Assembly: GCA_026075535.2 (NCBI GenBank)
Contig: AP026544.2
Span: 4,402,001-4,466,000, forward strand
Direction of reading: 5' to 3'
DNA: 64,000 nt
Source of the DNA: Tricholoma matsutake
Lineage: Eukaryota; Basidiomycota; Agaricomycetes; Agaricales; Tricholomataceae
In this document: positions 35,175 to 46,192 of the stretch, piece by piece
How positions within the stretch are numbered: position 1 is the stretch's first letter
How the letters are laid out: each line of letters opens with the position of its first letter
Position numbers and translations under genes: made by a program
Notes under the pieces: generated by a model
The model's input: the letters and a program-made list of their open reading frames with translations, nothing else
What the model was told of the DNA's origin: nothing
Database searches by the model: none

Positions 35175-36603
35175 GGACATCCTACATGACATTCATCGCA
35201 CAAACCATAGTGGTTTACATGAGGATGTTGTTGCCCAAGCTGTTAAGGAACTGAGGAAGGGATCCACCCTTTCCTTGCATGCGGCAGAGTGGGCTGAAAA
35301 GGAGGACTTGTTGTATTTCAGGGATCACATCTATGGATGCTGGAAGACCTTGGAGCTCACCTCATGGAATTATTGGTGGCCACAAATGTCATGGCTCATT
35401 GGTCAGTATTGTTGTACTTGTGACCTTTGCTTATGCACCAAGATTCCTCATTGCAAACCTGTTGGTGAGCTACACCCTCTTCCTGTTTCAGAGAGTTGTT
35501 GGGATGTTGTCAGTGTCGACTTTGTGGTGGAGTTGCCAGAGTTGAATGGGTTTGATGTGGTGATGTGCACAGTTGATTCAGTGGGGAAACATGCTCACTT
35601 TATTCCCACTCACACCACTGTCAGTGCCCTGGGTGCTGCCTGACTCTACCTCCACCATGTGTGGAAATTACATGGACTTCCAGGTGCCTTCTTTTCTGAC
35701 CATGGCCCTCAGTTCATGGCAGAGTTCACTCACAAGCTGTACTGACTTCTGGGGATCAAACTCCTTGCTTCAACTGCCTATCACCCACAAACTGACAGCC
35801 AGACTGAGCAAGTCAACCAGGAACTGGAGCAGTACATCCACATCTTTGTCAATGAGTGCCAGGACAATTGGGATGATCTTCTCCCCTTGGCTGAGTTTGG
35901 GTACAACAACCATGTCCATGCTTCCACTCAACAAACCCCTTTCCTCTTAGACACTGGATGGCATCCACACATGGGATTTGAACCTCATGAAACTCCCTCA
36001 CAGATTGAGACAGTGAATGAGTTCACAGAACACACGAGGGATAGCTTGGAGGAGGCAAACACAGCCTTAGCGAAGGTGAAGGATGACATGGCACATTTTT
36101 ACAATCAACACCATTCTCCACCCCCTCAGTACAAGGTTGGTGATTGAGTTTATCTTGACTCCAGTGACATCTCCATTACACATCCATCCAAGAAACTTGC
36201 CCATCGCTTCCTGGGACCTTTCCCCATTGTCAAGTGTGTTGGAATGCATGCCTATTGTCTGCACCTCCCAGCCTCCATGCCCAGACTCCACTGAGTCTTC
36301 CATGTCATCAAACTCCTCCCAGCTCCCCAAGATCCATTCCCAGGATGCCATTCACATCCACCACCACTGCCTAGAGTGATTGAGGGAGAACCCCAGTATG
36401 AAGTTGAGTCAATCTTGGACAGCTGGTTGCGTTGAGGAAAACTCCAGTATTTGGTGCACTGGAAGGGTTATGGGTATGAGGAGAACTCATGGGTTGAGGA
36501 GTCCAATGTGAACGCCCCTCAGTTAGTCAAGAAATTCCACCGACAGCACACTGCTGCACTGTGTTGCATTCAAGTCACTGACTTTGGTCATATGCAATTT
36601 TGA
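35175..36603 (+). pseudogene. Gypsy-2 copy A integrase and chromodomain
   Basis: Zinc-binding part: WNYWWPQM, CDLCLCTK. Core: [21 protein letters not shown], then AYHPQTDSQTEQVNQELEQY. The C-terminal chromodomain is YEVESILDSWLR-stop-GKLQYLVHWKGYG (about 36400-36480). TGA stops at 35641-35643, about 35725, 36145-36147, 36293 and 36433 all fall where Arg is usual. The last codons run to 36603, about 35 bp before the LTR. Confidence 0.9.
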
Positions 36604-36626
36604 ATGCATCGGGGCAATGCATCTTA

Positions 36627-36638
36627 GAGAGGGGGTAA
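36627..36638 (+). other. Gypsy-2 polypurine tract
   Basis: A purine-rich AGAGAGGGGGTAA-like tract ends exactly at the 3' LTR start (36639). Confidence 0.7.
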
Positions 36639-37078
36639 TGTAAGGGGACTAGGGGGTGCCCCATCTGTTTCTCCTATTTTTTACATTTGTCCTATATTTT
36701 TCCTCACTTCATTTCCTTCTATTCTTCATTTTCTATGATTTTTCCTTATTTTATTTCTAATTTTCCTTTCTATCACATTTGTGCATGTTGACAGTTTTAT
36801 ATTTAGAGGTGGAGTACCCTTTCTGACATCTACCCCTTGGTATGATGTCATTTGGCAGCCTTGATCTGCCTATCTCTGCCTTTCCTATTTTTAGGTTATT
36901 ATTTGATTTTTGCAGTCTTCACATATACTGGGCATTGGCAAAGGGGTCTTTGGAGTTTTCTCTTCGATTTTCCCTTTGCTATGTGCACCTCCAATCCCTG
37001 TAATATGTACTATAATTTTAACTTCAGATTTCCCTTTGCTAGTCCATTAATTAAGTGGCCTCCAAGGTTGCCCTTATA
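36639..37078 (+). repeat. Gypsy-2 copy A 3' LTR (440 bp)
   Basis: TGTAAGGGGACTAGGGGG to GCCCTTATA. It matches the solo LTR at 46193-46628 and the 5' LTR of copy A' (62966-63391) along its length. TSD GCATG follows. Confidence 0.93.
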
Positions 37079-37083
37079 GCATG

Positions 37084-37197
37084 GATATGAATAAGGTAGA
37101 GTCCATGGCTCTGTATAAGTCCAGGTACTAGAAAACAATGTGTGAAAGAGAAATGAAGCTGTAAGATGGCACAGTTCCAGCAGGAACTGACACTTGC
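37084..37197. other. YR-element tail or old host sequence
   Basis: 114 bp between the Gypsy-2 TSD and the recombinase frame; it probably belongs to the YR element's 3' end. The other side of the Gypsy-2 insertion (about 24950-25048) would be its continuation. Confidence 0.45.
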
Positions 37198-37867
37198 TCA
37201 AGTGTGAAGTATAGCCTGTAGGAGTACTGGGTGCTTATGAATATAGATTTGCCAAGTGGGCAAAGCCCAATGACTTATCCCCTGGATGATGTGGGGCACT
37301 ACACCATTCTCTGTGAGCAATGTTGCTCCTCCTGCTCTTGTAAATTGTCCTCCTATGTCCTTCTTGAAGAAGAGGCTTAAGCAACAGATGAAGAAAGATC
37401 TGGTTGGGACTGTGCCATTTGATTTGAGCCATAGAAGGGATGACAGAGGGAAGTGGCAGTTGTGAGAGTGTGGGTAGGTGTGAAAGAGGGTCATTTGGTT
37501 GCAGGGAAGAGGTTTGGGCACAAGATGATGACATTTCCTTCAAAGGTCTTGTCAGCCTTGTGGCCAGGCAAGAAAAATTGAAAGCAAGTGTCATTGATAA
37601 TGACTGAGTTCCATCTGGTAAGTTTATGGGGATCCCTGAGGTCCTTGTCTTCTGGCCAGGTGAGCTCGCCCAGACACATCAGGGTGAAAAACCCAACACA
37701 AAGTTGAGTGCTGAATAGGAGGTCGTTGTGAGTTGGGTTATGGGAGTAAGAGATGCACACGGTGTTGAGATTGGCAATCATGAGAGCCTGTTTTTGAATT
37801 GTTGGAGTCCCCCTTAATCATTTGCAACCTTGTAGCATGCAGTGGACAAGACATGATTTTCTGATTT
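37198..37867 (-). pseudogene. Tyrosine recombinase, catalytic part, of a YR (DIRS-like) retroelement
   Basis: Reading on the minus strand from 37867, the protein runs LQGCK, stop, LRGTPT, then FFTLMCLGELTWPEDKDLRD, SFFLPGHKAD-like FQFFLPGHKADKTFEG, a frame change near 37520, then GTVPTRSFF, GGQFTRAGGATLLTENG, IQGISHW and YIHKHP. These are the signature blocks of fungal tyrosine recombinases carried by YR elements. Probable damage: Cys in LMCLGEL where the catalytic Arg is normally found, and His in ISHW and YIHKHP where Arg is usual. The nucleophile Tyr may be that of QIYIHKHP. The upstream half of the same protein lies at 46650-46900, on the far side of the hAT-like insertion. Confidence 0.8.
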
Positions 37868-37941
37868 CATGGACATAGTGTTTAAAGGTCTGGTCCATAG
37901 GACCGACAAAAGACCAAGGACTAAACTGAACCGACATTCAG

Positions 37942-39092
37942 TGATGGTACTCAACCCGGAAACCCAAACAAAACCCACAAAATGGCTTCAGATGGTATAA
38001 CACAAGTCAGAGGAAGGATGCGAGGCCCTCTAGATGTCACCTGTCAGACCGACCATCAAATTGTCATAAAACAACACCTTGTCGAAGCAGTTCGAGGCTA
38101 AAAGAATGTGTTTCGAGGACTTGTGATGATTTTCGAGGGGTTGCGATGATTTGTGAGACATTGCGATGATTTTCGAGACGTTGCGATATTTTTCAAAGAA
38201 GTCTCGAGGAATTTCGAGTGTGCAGATATGTTTGGACGCAAGATTGGGGGAGTAGAAGTGATGAAAAGGCTCATTGAGGGAAGCAAGAGCGAAAATAGCG
38301 TAATGCGAGGAATTTCGAGGAATTTCGAGGAAGTTTAGCATAAAACACCAAACTTCGGACTGAATAAGACTAAACTGAACTCTCAAATCACTGTGATCTG
38401 GGAGGAACATGACGACTTTCTTGTTTTTCTTTGTATCTAGTACATCTTTTTATATAAAATAAAGAAAGTACCTAAAAAGGCTAGAGAACATGTGTAGAAC
38501 ATGAGGCAAAAGATATGAGTTAAGGCACAAGGCCAAAAAGGAGACTGGAATTCAAACAAGAAAGATATATATCATATGATGAAAGAGTAATAAAGGGTAT
38601 AGAACTAAAAGGGGACTGTCCTTTGTGTATAAACTGCACTAAGTCTCACAATAATGCGTCCAGCGGGTTCTGTGCACGATAGGGACTTGGAACGAGGCTG
38701 ACCTACTATCAGCAGGTTTGAGCACAAGTTGGAATACTTCCTGGCACATGGTATTCCACCATATAGATAACAAATGCAGTGCCCGATGTCGCTGACAGTC
38801 TCTCGATATCGATCGATGATGCTCAACGATGTTCGACAATGCTCGATGATGTTCGATTGTGTTCGATATGATGCTCGATCGCATTCGATGATGCTCGACC
38901 ACATTCTACAATGTTCAACGATGCTCAACCACATTCGATATGATGCTCAATCGCGTTTGATATGATATCACGCTTGGTAGACTTGGTCGGGAGTGGTCGC
39001 GCTGCTTCTGGGACCTCGTGTGAGTTATCTGATGTGATTAGAATGTGGCCAAAATGGTGAATTGGCCTTTGAGCCAAGGGGACAACCTATCA
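37942..39092 (-). repeat. Solo LTR of the gag-only element, inverted (1151 bp)
   Basis: It is the reverse complement of the LTRs at 41474-42582 and 44657-46099: starts (minus strand) TGATAGGTTGTCCCC at 39092 and ends near 37942. No internal region is attached. Flanks do not show a clean TSD, so a deletion or rearrangement is possible. It contains shorter versions of both micro-repeat arrays (38100-38215 and 38795-38965). Confidence 0.85.
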
Positions 39093-40336
39093 TTGGTCCA
39101 GTCCATTTTTTGGTTATGGTTGCCCAGATTTGGGGTCAGTCCAGTTGCCAGTTGCCTCAATTTAGATATATTCAAAAACCATTCAAAAACTGGTTGCAAT
39201 CGGTTGCAACCGGTCTTCTTAAAGTACATATAATATTACAGATGTACTCAAAATTACAGTCATTAAAAGCATGTATACTAATGTAGATACTATTAATATT
39301 TACTATATCTAATATTATAAAATGAAATGGGACATGCCCAGGGGAAAAAGACTCATTTGGTGAGGGTTTATATAGCCTGTGGCTGCACATGGACCATCTG
39401 GTCATGTGTGCTGCCCAAAAAAACAAAGTGACGCCACTTTGGAAAATGGTTCTCATGACCACCAATGACCCACAATGCCACTTCCCCCACTCTTCTATCC
39501 ACCCACCCACAACACCCGCTGCACCTACCTCAAAAATGACACACTGCAGCTGAAAGGACACATGGGTCATAAGTTTCTTTTTTTAAATCTTATTTCTTGA
39601 ACTAACTATTTCTTTTTTAGTTTCTTGTCTTTTGCTACAACATTGCCTAGCCACCATCAATGCACCTGAGCCCTCGCCATACCCTTCCAATCCCCTACAT
39701 CACCACTGCAAGCCTCTGCTTGCAGGGTGGCAACAGGTTCTATTCCTAGACAGCAATAGCAACAGCACCATGGCCAATGCCATGTCACAGCACCACCACC
39801 CTGCCTGCAAGCGACTGCTCATAGGGGGAGATGGAGGTGCTGACTGGATGATGACAATGCCAATGAATGAATGCCAGACAACAACAACACCAACAAACAA
39901 ATGCCAACAAACAAATGCCAAACAGCAGGGGCAATGAATATGGGGGATAATGAACAGCAGGGAAGATGAACAAACAGGGGGGGCAATGAACAAACAGCGG
40001 GGACAATGAATGGCAGAGACAACTTGGACGATGAACGACAACACAGCAATGACAAGCAAGGCACATTCAGCACCAACGAACACAATGGCAGCACCACCCC
40101 ACTCTTGTGTCAAATGTGAGACAGTGGGGCCATTGTTTTTTTGTTTTTTCTTATTATGTTTTTTTGTTCTATTAGCAACTTGTCACCACCATGAGCACCT
40201 GCTCGCGGGGTGTCATGTAATTATATTTATTTAATACAATATATAATATATAATTTACAGGCAAAAAAAGTGGGTAAAACCAGTTCCAACCGGTCATTTG
40301 GAGACAACAAGACCGATTGGGACCGGTTGTACTTGG
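39093..40336. other. Internal part of hAT-like element G
   Basis: No coding sequence. It holds GGTTGCAATCGGTTGCAACCGG words (39180-39220), a (CAA)n-rich stretch (39840-40080), and three copies of an 8+4+8 inverted repeat (39706-39725, 39805-39824, 40189-40208). Confidence 0.65.
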
Positions 40337-41465
40337 TAGTGTTTTAAGGTCCAGTTCGGTCTGGTTTTTCAACCCCAAAGTGGGTTAACCGGTCCAGACC
40401 GCAAGCCCAAGTGACATAGACTGTAACCGGTTTTCCCACAGCTAACTAAATATAATTGTGTATACAAAATAAAATGAATACATAAGCATCCTGTGAGCAG
40501 TTGCTCACAGCGATGCAGTGTAGCTACATACAGAATGAAAGATTGAAAATGAAAATGAAAAGAAATAGCCCCACCCTCTCGCATTTGTAGCGAGGGTGGG
40601 GGTCTGGTGTTGGCACTGTTGGTCATTGTTGCTGTTTGTTGTCGTCACCATTTGTTGTTGCTGCCATTTGTTGTTGCTGCCATTTGTTGTTGTTGCCATT
40701 TGTCAATGCTGCCATTTGTTGTCGCTGCAGCTTGTCATTGTTGCTGTTTGTTTCATCATCATCAGCACCTCCATATCCCCCTACGAGCAGTGGCTTGCAG
40801 GCAGGCTGGTGGTGCTGTGTGATGTGGCATCTCCATGTTGTCATTGTCCAGAAATGGGGCCCATTGCGACCCTGTGAGCAGAGGCTCACAGCGGTGGCAT
40901 AGGGCATGGGTAGGGGTAGTTATCAACAGGCAAGAAACTAAGAAGAAGAAATATTAGTTAGTGAATTAGTAAAAGAAAGAAATCAAGTAAAAGGAACATA
41001 CCCAGGGGCCGAAACAATGTTCGTTCATCGTTTGGGCTCCTTGCTTTGTGGTTGTGTGTTTGTGTGGCCATGGGCATCTCGCAAATGGTGCCACTTTTAT
41101 TTTTTGTGTAAACAAAAACATGTCAACACGTGATGAAAATGATGTGTATGTGTTCATTTACTGTGAACAAATATGTACAACTCCTGCAACATATATAAAC
41201 CCCACCAATTCGCAAGCAATCCCCCCTCGCAGGTAGCTTATTATACATTACTTTTATTATTTTATAGGGTATATAATCTAAGTGTAAAAGACCGATTACA
41301 ACTGGTTTTATAACAGTTTTTGAATGTTTTTGAAATGAGTTAACCGTTAACCAAACCGCAGCTTCGGTTGCTCACTTTTTCAGAAAAATTGGACTGGACC
41401 AAACCATGGACTGCAATTTGGTCCAGTTCAGTCTTTGTTCCTATGGACTGAACCTTGAAACACTA
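40337..41465. mobile_element. hAT-like non-coding element (F), 1129 bp
   Basis: Ends TAGTGTTTTAAGGTCCAGTTC and GAACCTTGAAACACTA form an imperfect terminal inverted repeat. A perfect 8-bp TSD, GTACTTGG, lies at 40329-40336 and 41466-41473. It contains a ~16-bp tandem repeat (CATTTGTTGTTGCTGC-like, 40650-40735), hairpin copies at 40491-40510, 40781-40800 and 40872-40891, and a GGGGCCGAAAC palindrome at 41005-41040. No transposase is present; same end family as element G. Confidence 0.88.
40650..40735 (+). repeat. Short tandem repeat, unit about 16 bp
   Basis: Five imperfect units of CATTTGTTGTTGCTGC. It creates long open frames on both strands that are not genes. Confidence 0.8.
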
Positions 41466-41473
41466 GTACTTGG

Positions 41474-42582
41474 TGATAGGTTGTCCCCTCGGCTCAAAGG
41501 CCGATTCACCATTTCAGCCACATTCTAATCACATCGGATAACTCGCACAAGGTCCCAGAAGCAGCACGACCACTCCTGACCAAGTCTACCAAGCACGATA
41601 TCGTATCGAATGCGGTCGAGCATCGTTGAGCATCATCGAACATCGTCAAACATCATCGAACGTGATTGAGCATCATATCGAATGCGATCAAACATCGTCG
41701 AGCATCATCAATCGATATCGAGAGACTGTGAGCGACATCGGGCACCACATTTGTTATCTATATGGTGGAATACCATGCGGCAGAAAGTATTCCAACTTGT
41801 GCTCAAACCTGCTGATAGTAGGTCAGCCTCGTTCCAAGTCCCTATCATGCACAGAACCCACTGGACGCATTATTGTGAGACTTAGTGCAGTTTATACACA
41901 AAGGACAGTCCCCTTTTAGTTCTATACCCTTTATTACTCTTTCATCATATGATATATATCTTTCTTGTTTGAATTCCAGTCTCCTTTTTGGCCTTGTGCC
42001 TTAACTCATATCTTTTGCCTCATGTTCTACACATGTTCTCTAGCCTTTTTAGGTACTTTCTTTATTTTATATAAAAAGATGTACTAGATACAAAGAAAAA
42101 CAAGAAAGTCGTCATGTTCCTCCCAGATCACAGTGATTTGAGAGTACAGTTTACTCTTATTCAGTCTGAAGTTTGGTGTTTTATGCTAAACCTCCTCGAA
42201 ATTCCTCGAAATTCCTCACATTACGCTATTTTCGCTCTTGCTTCCCTGGATTAGCCTTTTCTTCACTTCTACTCCCCCAATCTTGCGTCCGAACATATCT
42301 GCGCACTTGAAATTCCTCAAAACTTCTTCGAAAAATATTGCGACATCTCGAAAATCATCGCAACACCTCGCAAATCATTGCAACCCCTCAAAAATCATCG
42401 CAAGTCCTCGAAACACATTCTTTTAGCCTCAAACTGCTTCGACAAGCAGTTGTTTCATGACTATTTGATGGTCGGTCTGACAGGTGACATCTAGAGGGCC
42501 TCGCATCCTTCCTCTGACTCGTGTTATACCATCTGAAGCCATTTTGTGGGTTTTGTTTGGGTTTCCGGGTTGAGCATCATCA
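41474..42582 (+). repeat. 5' LTR of gag-only element (1109 bp)
   Basis: TGATAGG to ATCATCA. Contains array 1 (GAGCATCATCGAACATCGT-like units, 41598-41720) and array 2 (TCGAAAATCATCGCAAC-like units, 42330-42420). A TATATAAAA-like box (TTTATATAAAAAGATG, about 42065) may be the promoter. Confidence 0.9.
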
Positions 42583-42891
42583 TTTTGGAGCCCACCGCGA
42601 GGGCTTTCTAGATCAGTTCATCGTCGGACCTCCCCACCTTTCCACCACCATTTTTTCAGCCTTTGGCTGAAGGAAGCTCGATGATTTCAATTTCGCATTG
42701 AACTCATAGCGCCTCTGACCCTCCTGAACAACCAGGAGGTCTCAATACAGTATCTCGACCATCGATAATATTATTTCGCACTCTTTTGCCCTTCGTGTTT
42801 ACTATTTCGCTACCATCTTCAACTTCGAAACATACAAAACCTGATATCGCACAAATTTTGACTTCACAGCCCCCCGAAATCTACTTCAAAT

Positions 42892-43791
42892 ATGTCAACA
42901 TCCTTTATGCCAGCTCGTGGCCATTCTACATCTCCAAAATTCGATCCGAAACAGCCCAGAGAACTCCGAAAATACTTCGAAGAGCTCGAATTTCTCTTCC
43001 TGACTTGTGGTATTACAGATCAGGACCTAAAGAAGAAGCACACTTGCAGATATGTTGACATCGATTCTTGCGAACTCTGGGAATCACTTCCAGAGTACCA
43101 GCCCAGCACCTCATTTAACGCATTTCGCATCGCAGTACACAAGTTCTATCCCGGATCAGAAGATGAACGCAAATACAGCATTTTGGACATGGACACACTC
43201 GTTCGTGAACAGCTTCACATCGGTATCTTCGACTCGAACAATCTAGGAGTTTATTATAGGTCATTCTACAACATTACAAATTTTCTTCACTCAAAACACA
43301 GAATTTTGGAAGCTGAACAAAGTCGAGCCTTTGTTCGAGGGTTTCGAACAGATTTACGGACTCGAATTGTGCATCGTCTTGAAGTTAAGTTCCCAGATCA
43401 TTATCCCGATGACCCATATGCTCTGAATGACATCCATGATGCTGCGAAATTTGTTATAGCATGCTCAAACTTGTATTCCATTCCCCAGCAATCGATCTCA
43501 ACCTCGAATTCATTGCAGTCTAGCACATCGATAAACTCCGAAGATATGTCGCACATTTTCGAACATTTCGCATCGAACTTCGCATCGGTTGTCACAGCTT
43601 CGCATCTGACCAGAATAGTGTCCGAAATTTCTGTCCCGACCTCGTTCATCACTGATATCGTACCTTCGACCCCATCGAACCAAACATTTGATGTTACGCA
43701 TCACAGCATGCACATTTTGGACAACATAGAAGCTCATATCGCATTGCTTGAATGGGAACTAGCTCTCAAAAAAGAGCTTGGGCTTGAATGA
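42892..43791 (+). CDS. Gag of the gag-only element (intact, 299 aa)
   Basis: The frame opens MSTSFMPARGHSTSP and continues KFDPKQPRELRKYFEELEFL, CRYVDIDSCELWESLPEYQ, YPGSEDERKYSI, EYYRSF-like GVYYRSFYNITNFL, EQSRAFVRGFRTDL and LPDHYPDDPYAL-like FPDHYPDDPYALNDIHDA. This is the capsid domain of agaricomycete Gypsy gag proteins. Length and blocks fit that domain, and there is no internal stop, unlike all pol frames in the window. No zinc knuckle is seen after it. An upstream frame from 42786 reads into it in another frame and is not coding. The protein presumably builds particles that package its own RNA; that is inference. Confidence 0.88.
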   Translation: MSTSFMPARGHSTSPKFDPKQPRELRKYFEELEFLFLTCGITDQDLKKKHTCRYVDIDSCELWESLPEYQPSTSFNAFRIAVHKFYPGSEDERKYSILDMDTLVREQLHIGIFDSNNLGVYYRSFYNITNFLHSKHRILEAEQSRAFVRGFRTDLRTRIVHRLEVKFPDHYPDDPYALNDIHDAAKFVIACSNLYSIPQQSISTSNSLQSSTSINSEDMSHIFEHFASNFASVVTASHLTRIVSEISVPTSFITDIVPSTPSNQTFDVTHHSMHILDNIEAHIALLEWELALKKELGLE

Positions 43792-44643
43792 GAAATTTTC
43801 GCACTTCGAAATTGTCATGTCGCGCCTCCCAGTCTTCATCGCATAGTTCCAGCTTCATCGCACATGTCCACACCAGTTTCATCTTCGATAAATTTGCCTT
43901 TGCCTATTGTGCCAATTGTATCAGCTTTGACAGTTTCGACATAGTCCAAAGAACGCAAAATATTCGGATTACTGTTTTTGACTGCAACTTGCCCTCCGAC
44001 ACCATTTTTGCCTCTGCAATCTAGCTCGATCTCATCTCCGATATTCTCGTCGTATTTGTCCTCATCATCGCCCACTTCAACCTTGATTTTGCATTCGCCA
44101 CTCCTGATATTTTTGTCCTCGATTTCGTTGTTGGTGCCATCGTCCATTTCACCATCTATTTCAATATCGCGTTCATCCTTGTATATTTCGTGACCAGTTT
44201 TGTGTTCACATTTGCATTTGCCCTCAAAGTCCAATATAGCGCTTGAAGTTCCCTATCCATCATATATCCATAGTCCTCAGCTTGCAACCCTTGTTGTCAT
44301 CCCCGAAATCTTTATTACATCCATTGTCAACCACAGTTTCATCGACCTCATTTTTGATCCCTCAATCTTTTGTTCAAACTATATTCGACTAGTTCCTCGA
44401 CCCGATTATAGCGATCATGGTTAGCACTCTCCACATCAACCCAATTTGTGCATTTCCTTCTCTTTCACTCGCATTTCAACTTTGTTCTATTTATCGAACT
44501 CATCTTCACCATGCTCGACATTCTTTGATTAGCCTCGATGGCTTTTATTTCAGCTTCGACACTCCATTTCACATCAATTTAATTCGATTTAATTTGATTT
44601 ACCTTTGCAGTTTGATTGACTGACCAGGACGGTCAGTATTTTA
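43792..44643 (+). other. Non-coding internal part of gag-only element
   Basis: Between the gag stop and the polypurine tract are 850 bp rich in TTCATCGC, TTCGA and ATTTCG words. Frames on both strands are open (up to 132 codons on the minus strand) but show only biased composition, no pol motif. Confidence 0.7.
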
Positions 44644-44656
44644 GTCAGGGGGAGGA

Positions 44657-46099
44657 TGATAGGTTGTCCCCTCAGCTCAAAGGCCGATTCACCATTTCGG
44701 CCACATTCTAATCACATCAGATAACTTGCACGAGGTCCCAGAAGCAGCGTGACCACTCCTGACCAAGTCTACCAAGCACAATATCGAGCATCATATCGAA
44801 TGTGATTGAACATCATCGAGCATCATCAAACATGATCGAGCATCATATCGAACGTGATTGAACATCATCGAGCATCGTTGAACATCGTCAAACATTGTCG
44901 AACACGATCGAGCATCATATTGAATGCAATCGAACATCGTCAAACATCCTCGAACACAATCGAGCATCATATCGAACACAATTGAACATCATCGAGCATC
45001 GTTGAACATCATCGAACATCATTGAACGCAGTCGAGCATCGTTGAGCATCGTCGAACATGATTGAGCATCATATCAAACATGATCAAACATCGTCAAGCA
45101 TCATTGAATGCGGTCGAGCATCGTCGAACATCGTCAAATATTGTATTGAACGCGGTCGAGCATCGTCAAGCATCATCAATCGATATTGAGAGACTGTGAG
45201 CGACATCGGGCACTGCATTTGTTATCTATATGGTGGAATACCATGTGCCAGGAAGTATTCCAACTTGTGCTCAAATCTGCTGATAGTAGGTCAGCCTCGT
45301 TCCAAGTCCCTATCGCGCACAGAACCCGCTGGACGCATTATTGTGAGACTTAGCGCAGTTTATACACAAAGGACAGTCCCCTTTTAGTTCTATACCCTTT
45401 ATTACTCTTTCATCATATGATATATCTTTCTTGTTCGGATTCCAGTCTCCTTTTTGGCCTTGTGCCTTAACTCATATCTTTTGCCTCATGTTCTACACAT
45501 GTTCTCTAGCCTTTTTAGGTACTTTCTTTATTTTATATAAAAAGATGTACTAGATACAAAGAAAAACAAGAAAGTCGTTGTCTTCCTCCCAGATCACAGT
45601 GATTTGAGAGTACAGTTTAGTCTTATTCAGTCCGAAGTTTGGTGTTTTATGCTAAACCTCCTTGAAATTCCTCGAAATTCCTTGCATTATGCTATTTTTG
45701 CTCTCACTTCCCTGGATTAGCCTTTTCTTCACTTCTACTACTCATCTAGTCCCCTGATCTTGCATCCAAACATATCTGTGCACTCGAAATTCCTTGAAAC
45801 TTCTTCGAAAAATATCGCGACATCTCGAAAAGCATTGTGACATCTCGAAAATCATCGCAACATCTCGCAAATCATCACAACCCCTCGAAAATCATCGCAA
45901 CATCTCGCAAATCATTGCAAGTCCTCGAAACACATTCTTTTAGCCTTGAACTGCTTCGACAAGCAGTTGTTTCATGACTATTTGATGGTCAGTCTGACAG
46001 GTGACATCTAGAGGGCCTCGCATCCTTCCTCTGACTCGTGTTATACCATCTGAAGCCATTTTGTGGGTTTTGTTTGGGTTTCCAGGTTGAGCATCATCA
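44657..46099 (+). repeat. 3' LTR of gag-only element (1443 bp)
   Basis: Same ends as the 5' LTR. It is 334 bp longer, almost wholly because array 1 spans 44776-45185 here against 41598-41720 in the 5' LTR. Confidence 0.9.
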
Positions 46100-46192
46100 T
46101 CGGACTGGTTGGGGTCCCAGTAAGTTGGGGGTCGGTTGCAACCGGTTGCAGTTGCCGGTTGCCCCCTTTGGGGTCAAAAACTGGACCGAACC

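Larger units (their letters stand above)
25049..37078 (+). mobile_element. Gypsy-2 copy A (chromovirus type), with two nested insertions
   Basis: The element is bounded by TSD GCATG (25044-25048 and 37079-37083). Order: 5' LTR remnant (25049 to about 25197), gag start, [Gypsy-3 25511-31258], rest of gag with zinc knuckle, protease, RT, RNase H, [solo LTR 34473-35169], integrase, chromodomain, polypurine tract, 3' LTR (36639-37078). Compared with copy A' (to 63391), about 420 bp is missing across the 5' LTR and leader near 25198. Termini are TGTAAGGG and CCCTTATA, so the element ends in TA rather than CA. The coding part is full of stops and cannot be active. Confidence 0.93.
41474..46099 (+). 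mobile_element. Gag-only LTR retrotransposon (TR-GAG-like), 4.6 kb
   Basis: Long LTRs (41474-42582, 1109 bp; 44657-46099, 1443 bp), both TGATAGGTTGTCCCC...GCATCATCA, flank a 2.07-kb internal part. A polypurine tract (GTCAGGGGGAGGA, 44644-44656) abuts the 3' LTR. The only coding region is an intact Gypsy-type gag; there is no protease, RT, RNase H or integrase. It must depend on enzymes from another element. Flanks are TTGG (left) and TCGG (right), possibly a TSD of four bases with one C/T change; a 5-bp TSD is not seen. Confidence 0.88.

Noticed and set aside
37942..39092. Inverted LTR plus 41474-42582 as one element with inverted terminal repeats
   Set aside because: The 5' LTR clearly belongs to the element ending at 46099 with its own polypurine tract, and hAT-like F lies between the two.
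40600..40910. Overlapping open frames of 70-94 codons on both strands
   Set aside because: They come from a 16-bp tandem repeat and trinucleotide-rich DNA; Cys/Leu or Asn/Gln runs without any domain.
42786..43058. 90-codon frame overlapping the start of the gag-only element's gag
   Set aside because: It is out of frame with the 299-codon gag, which has the recognisable capsid blocks.
44776..45185. CRISPR-like repeated array
   Set aside because: Units are degenerate, abut without unique spacers, sit inside a eukaryotic LTR and vary in number between LTRs.
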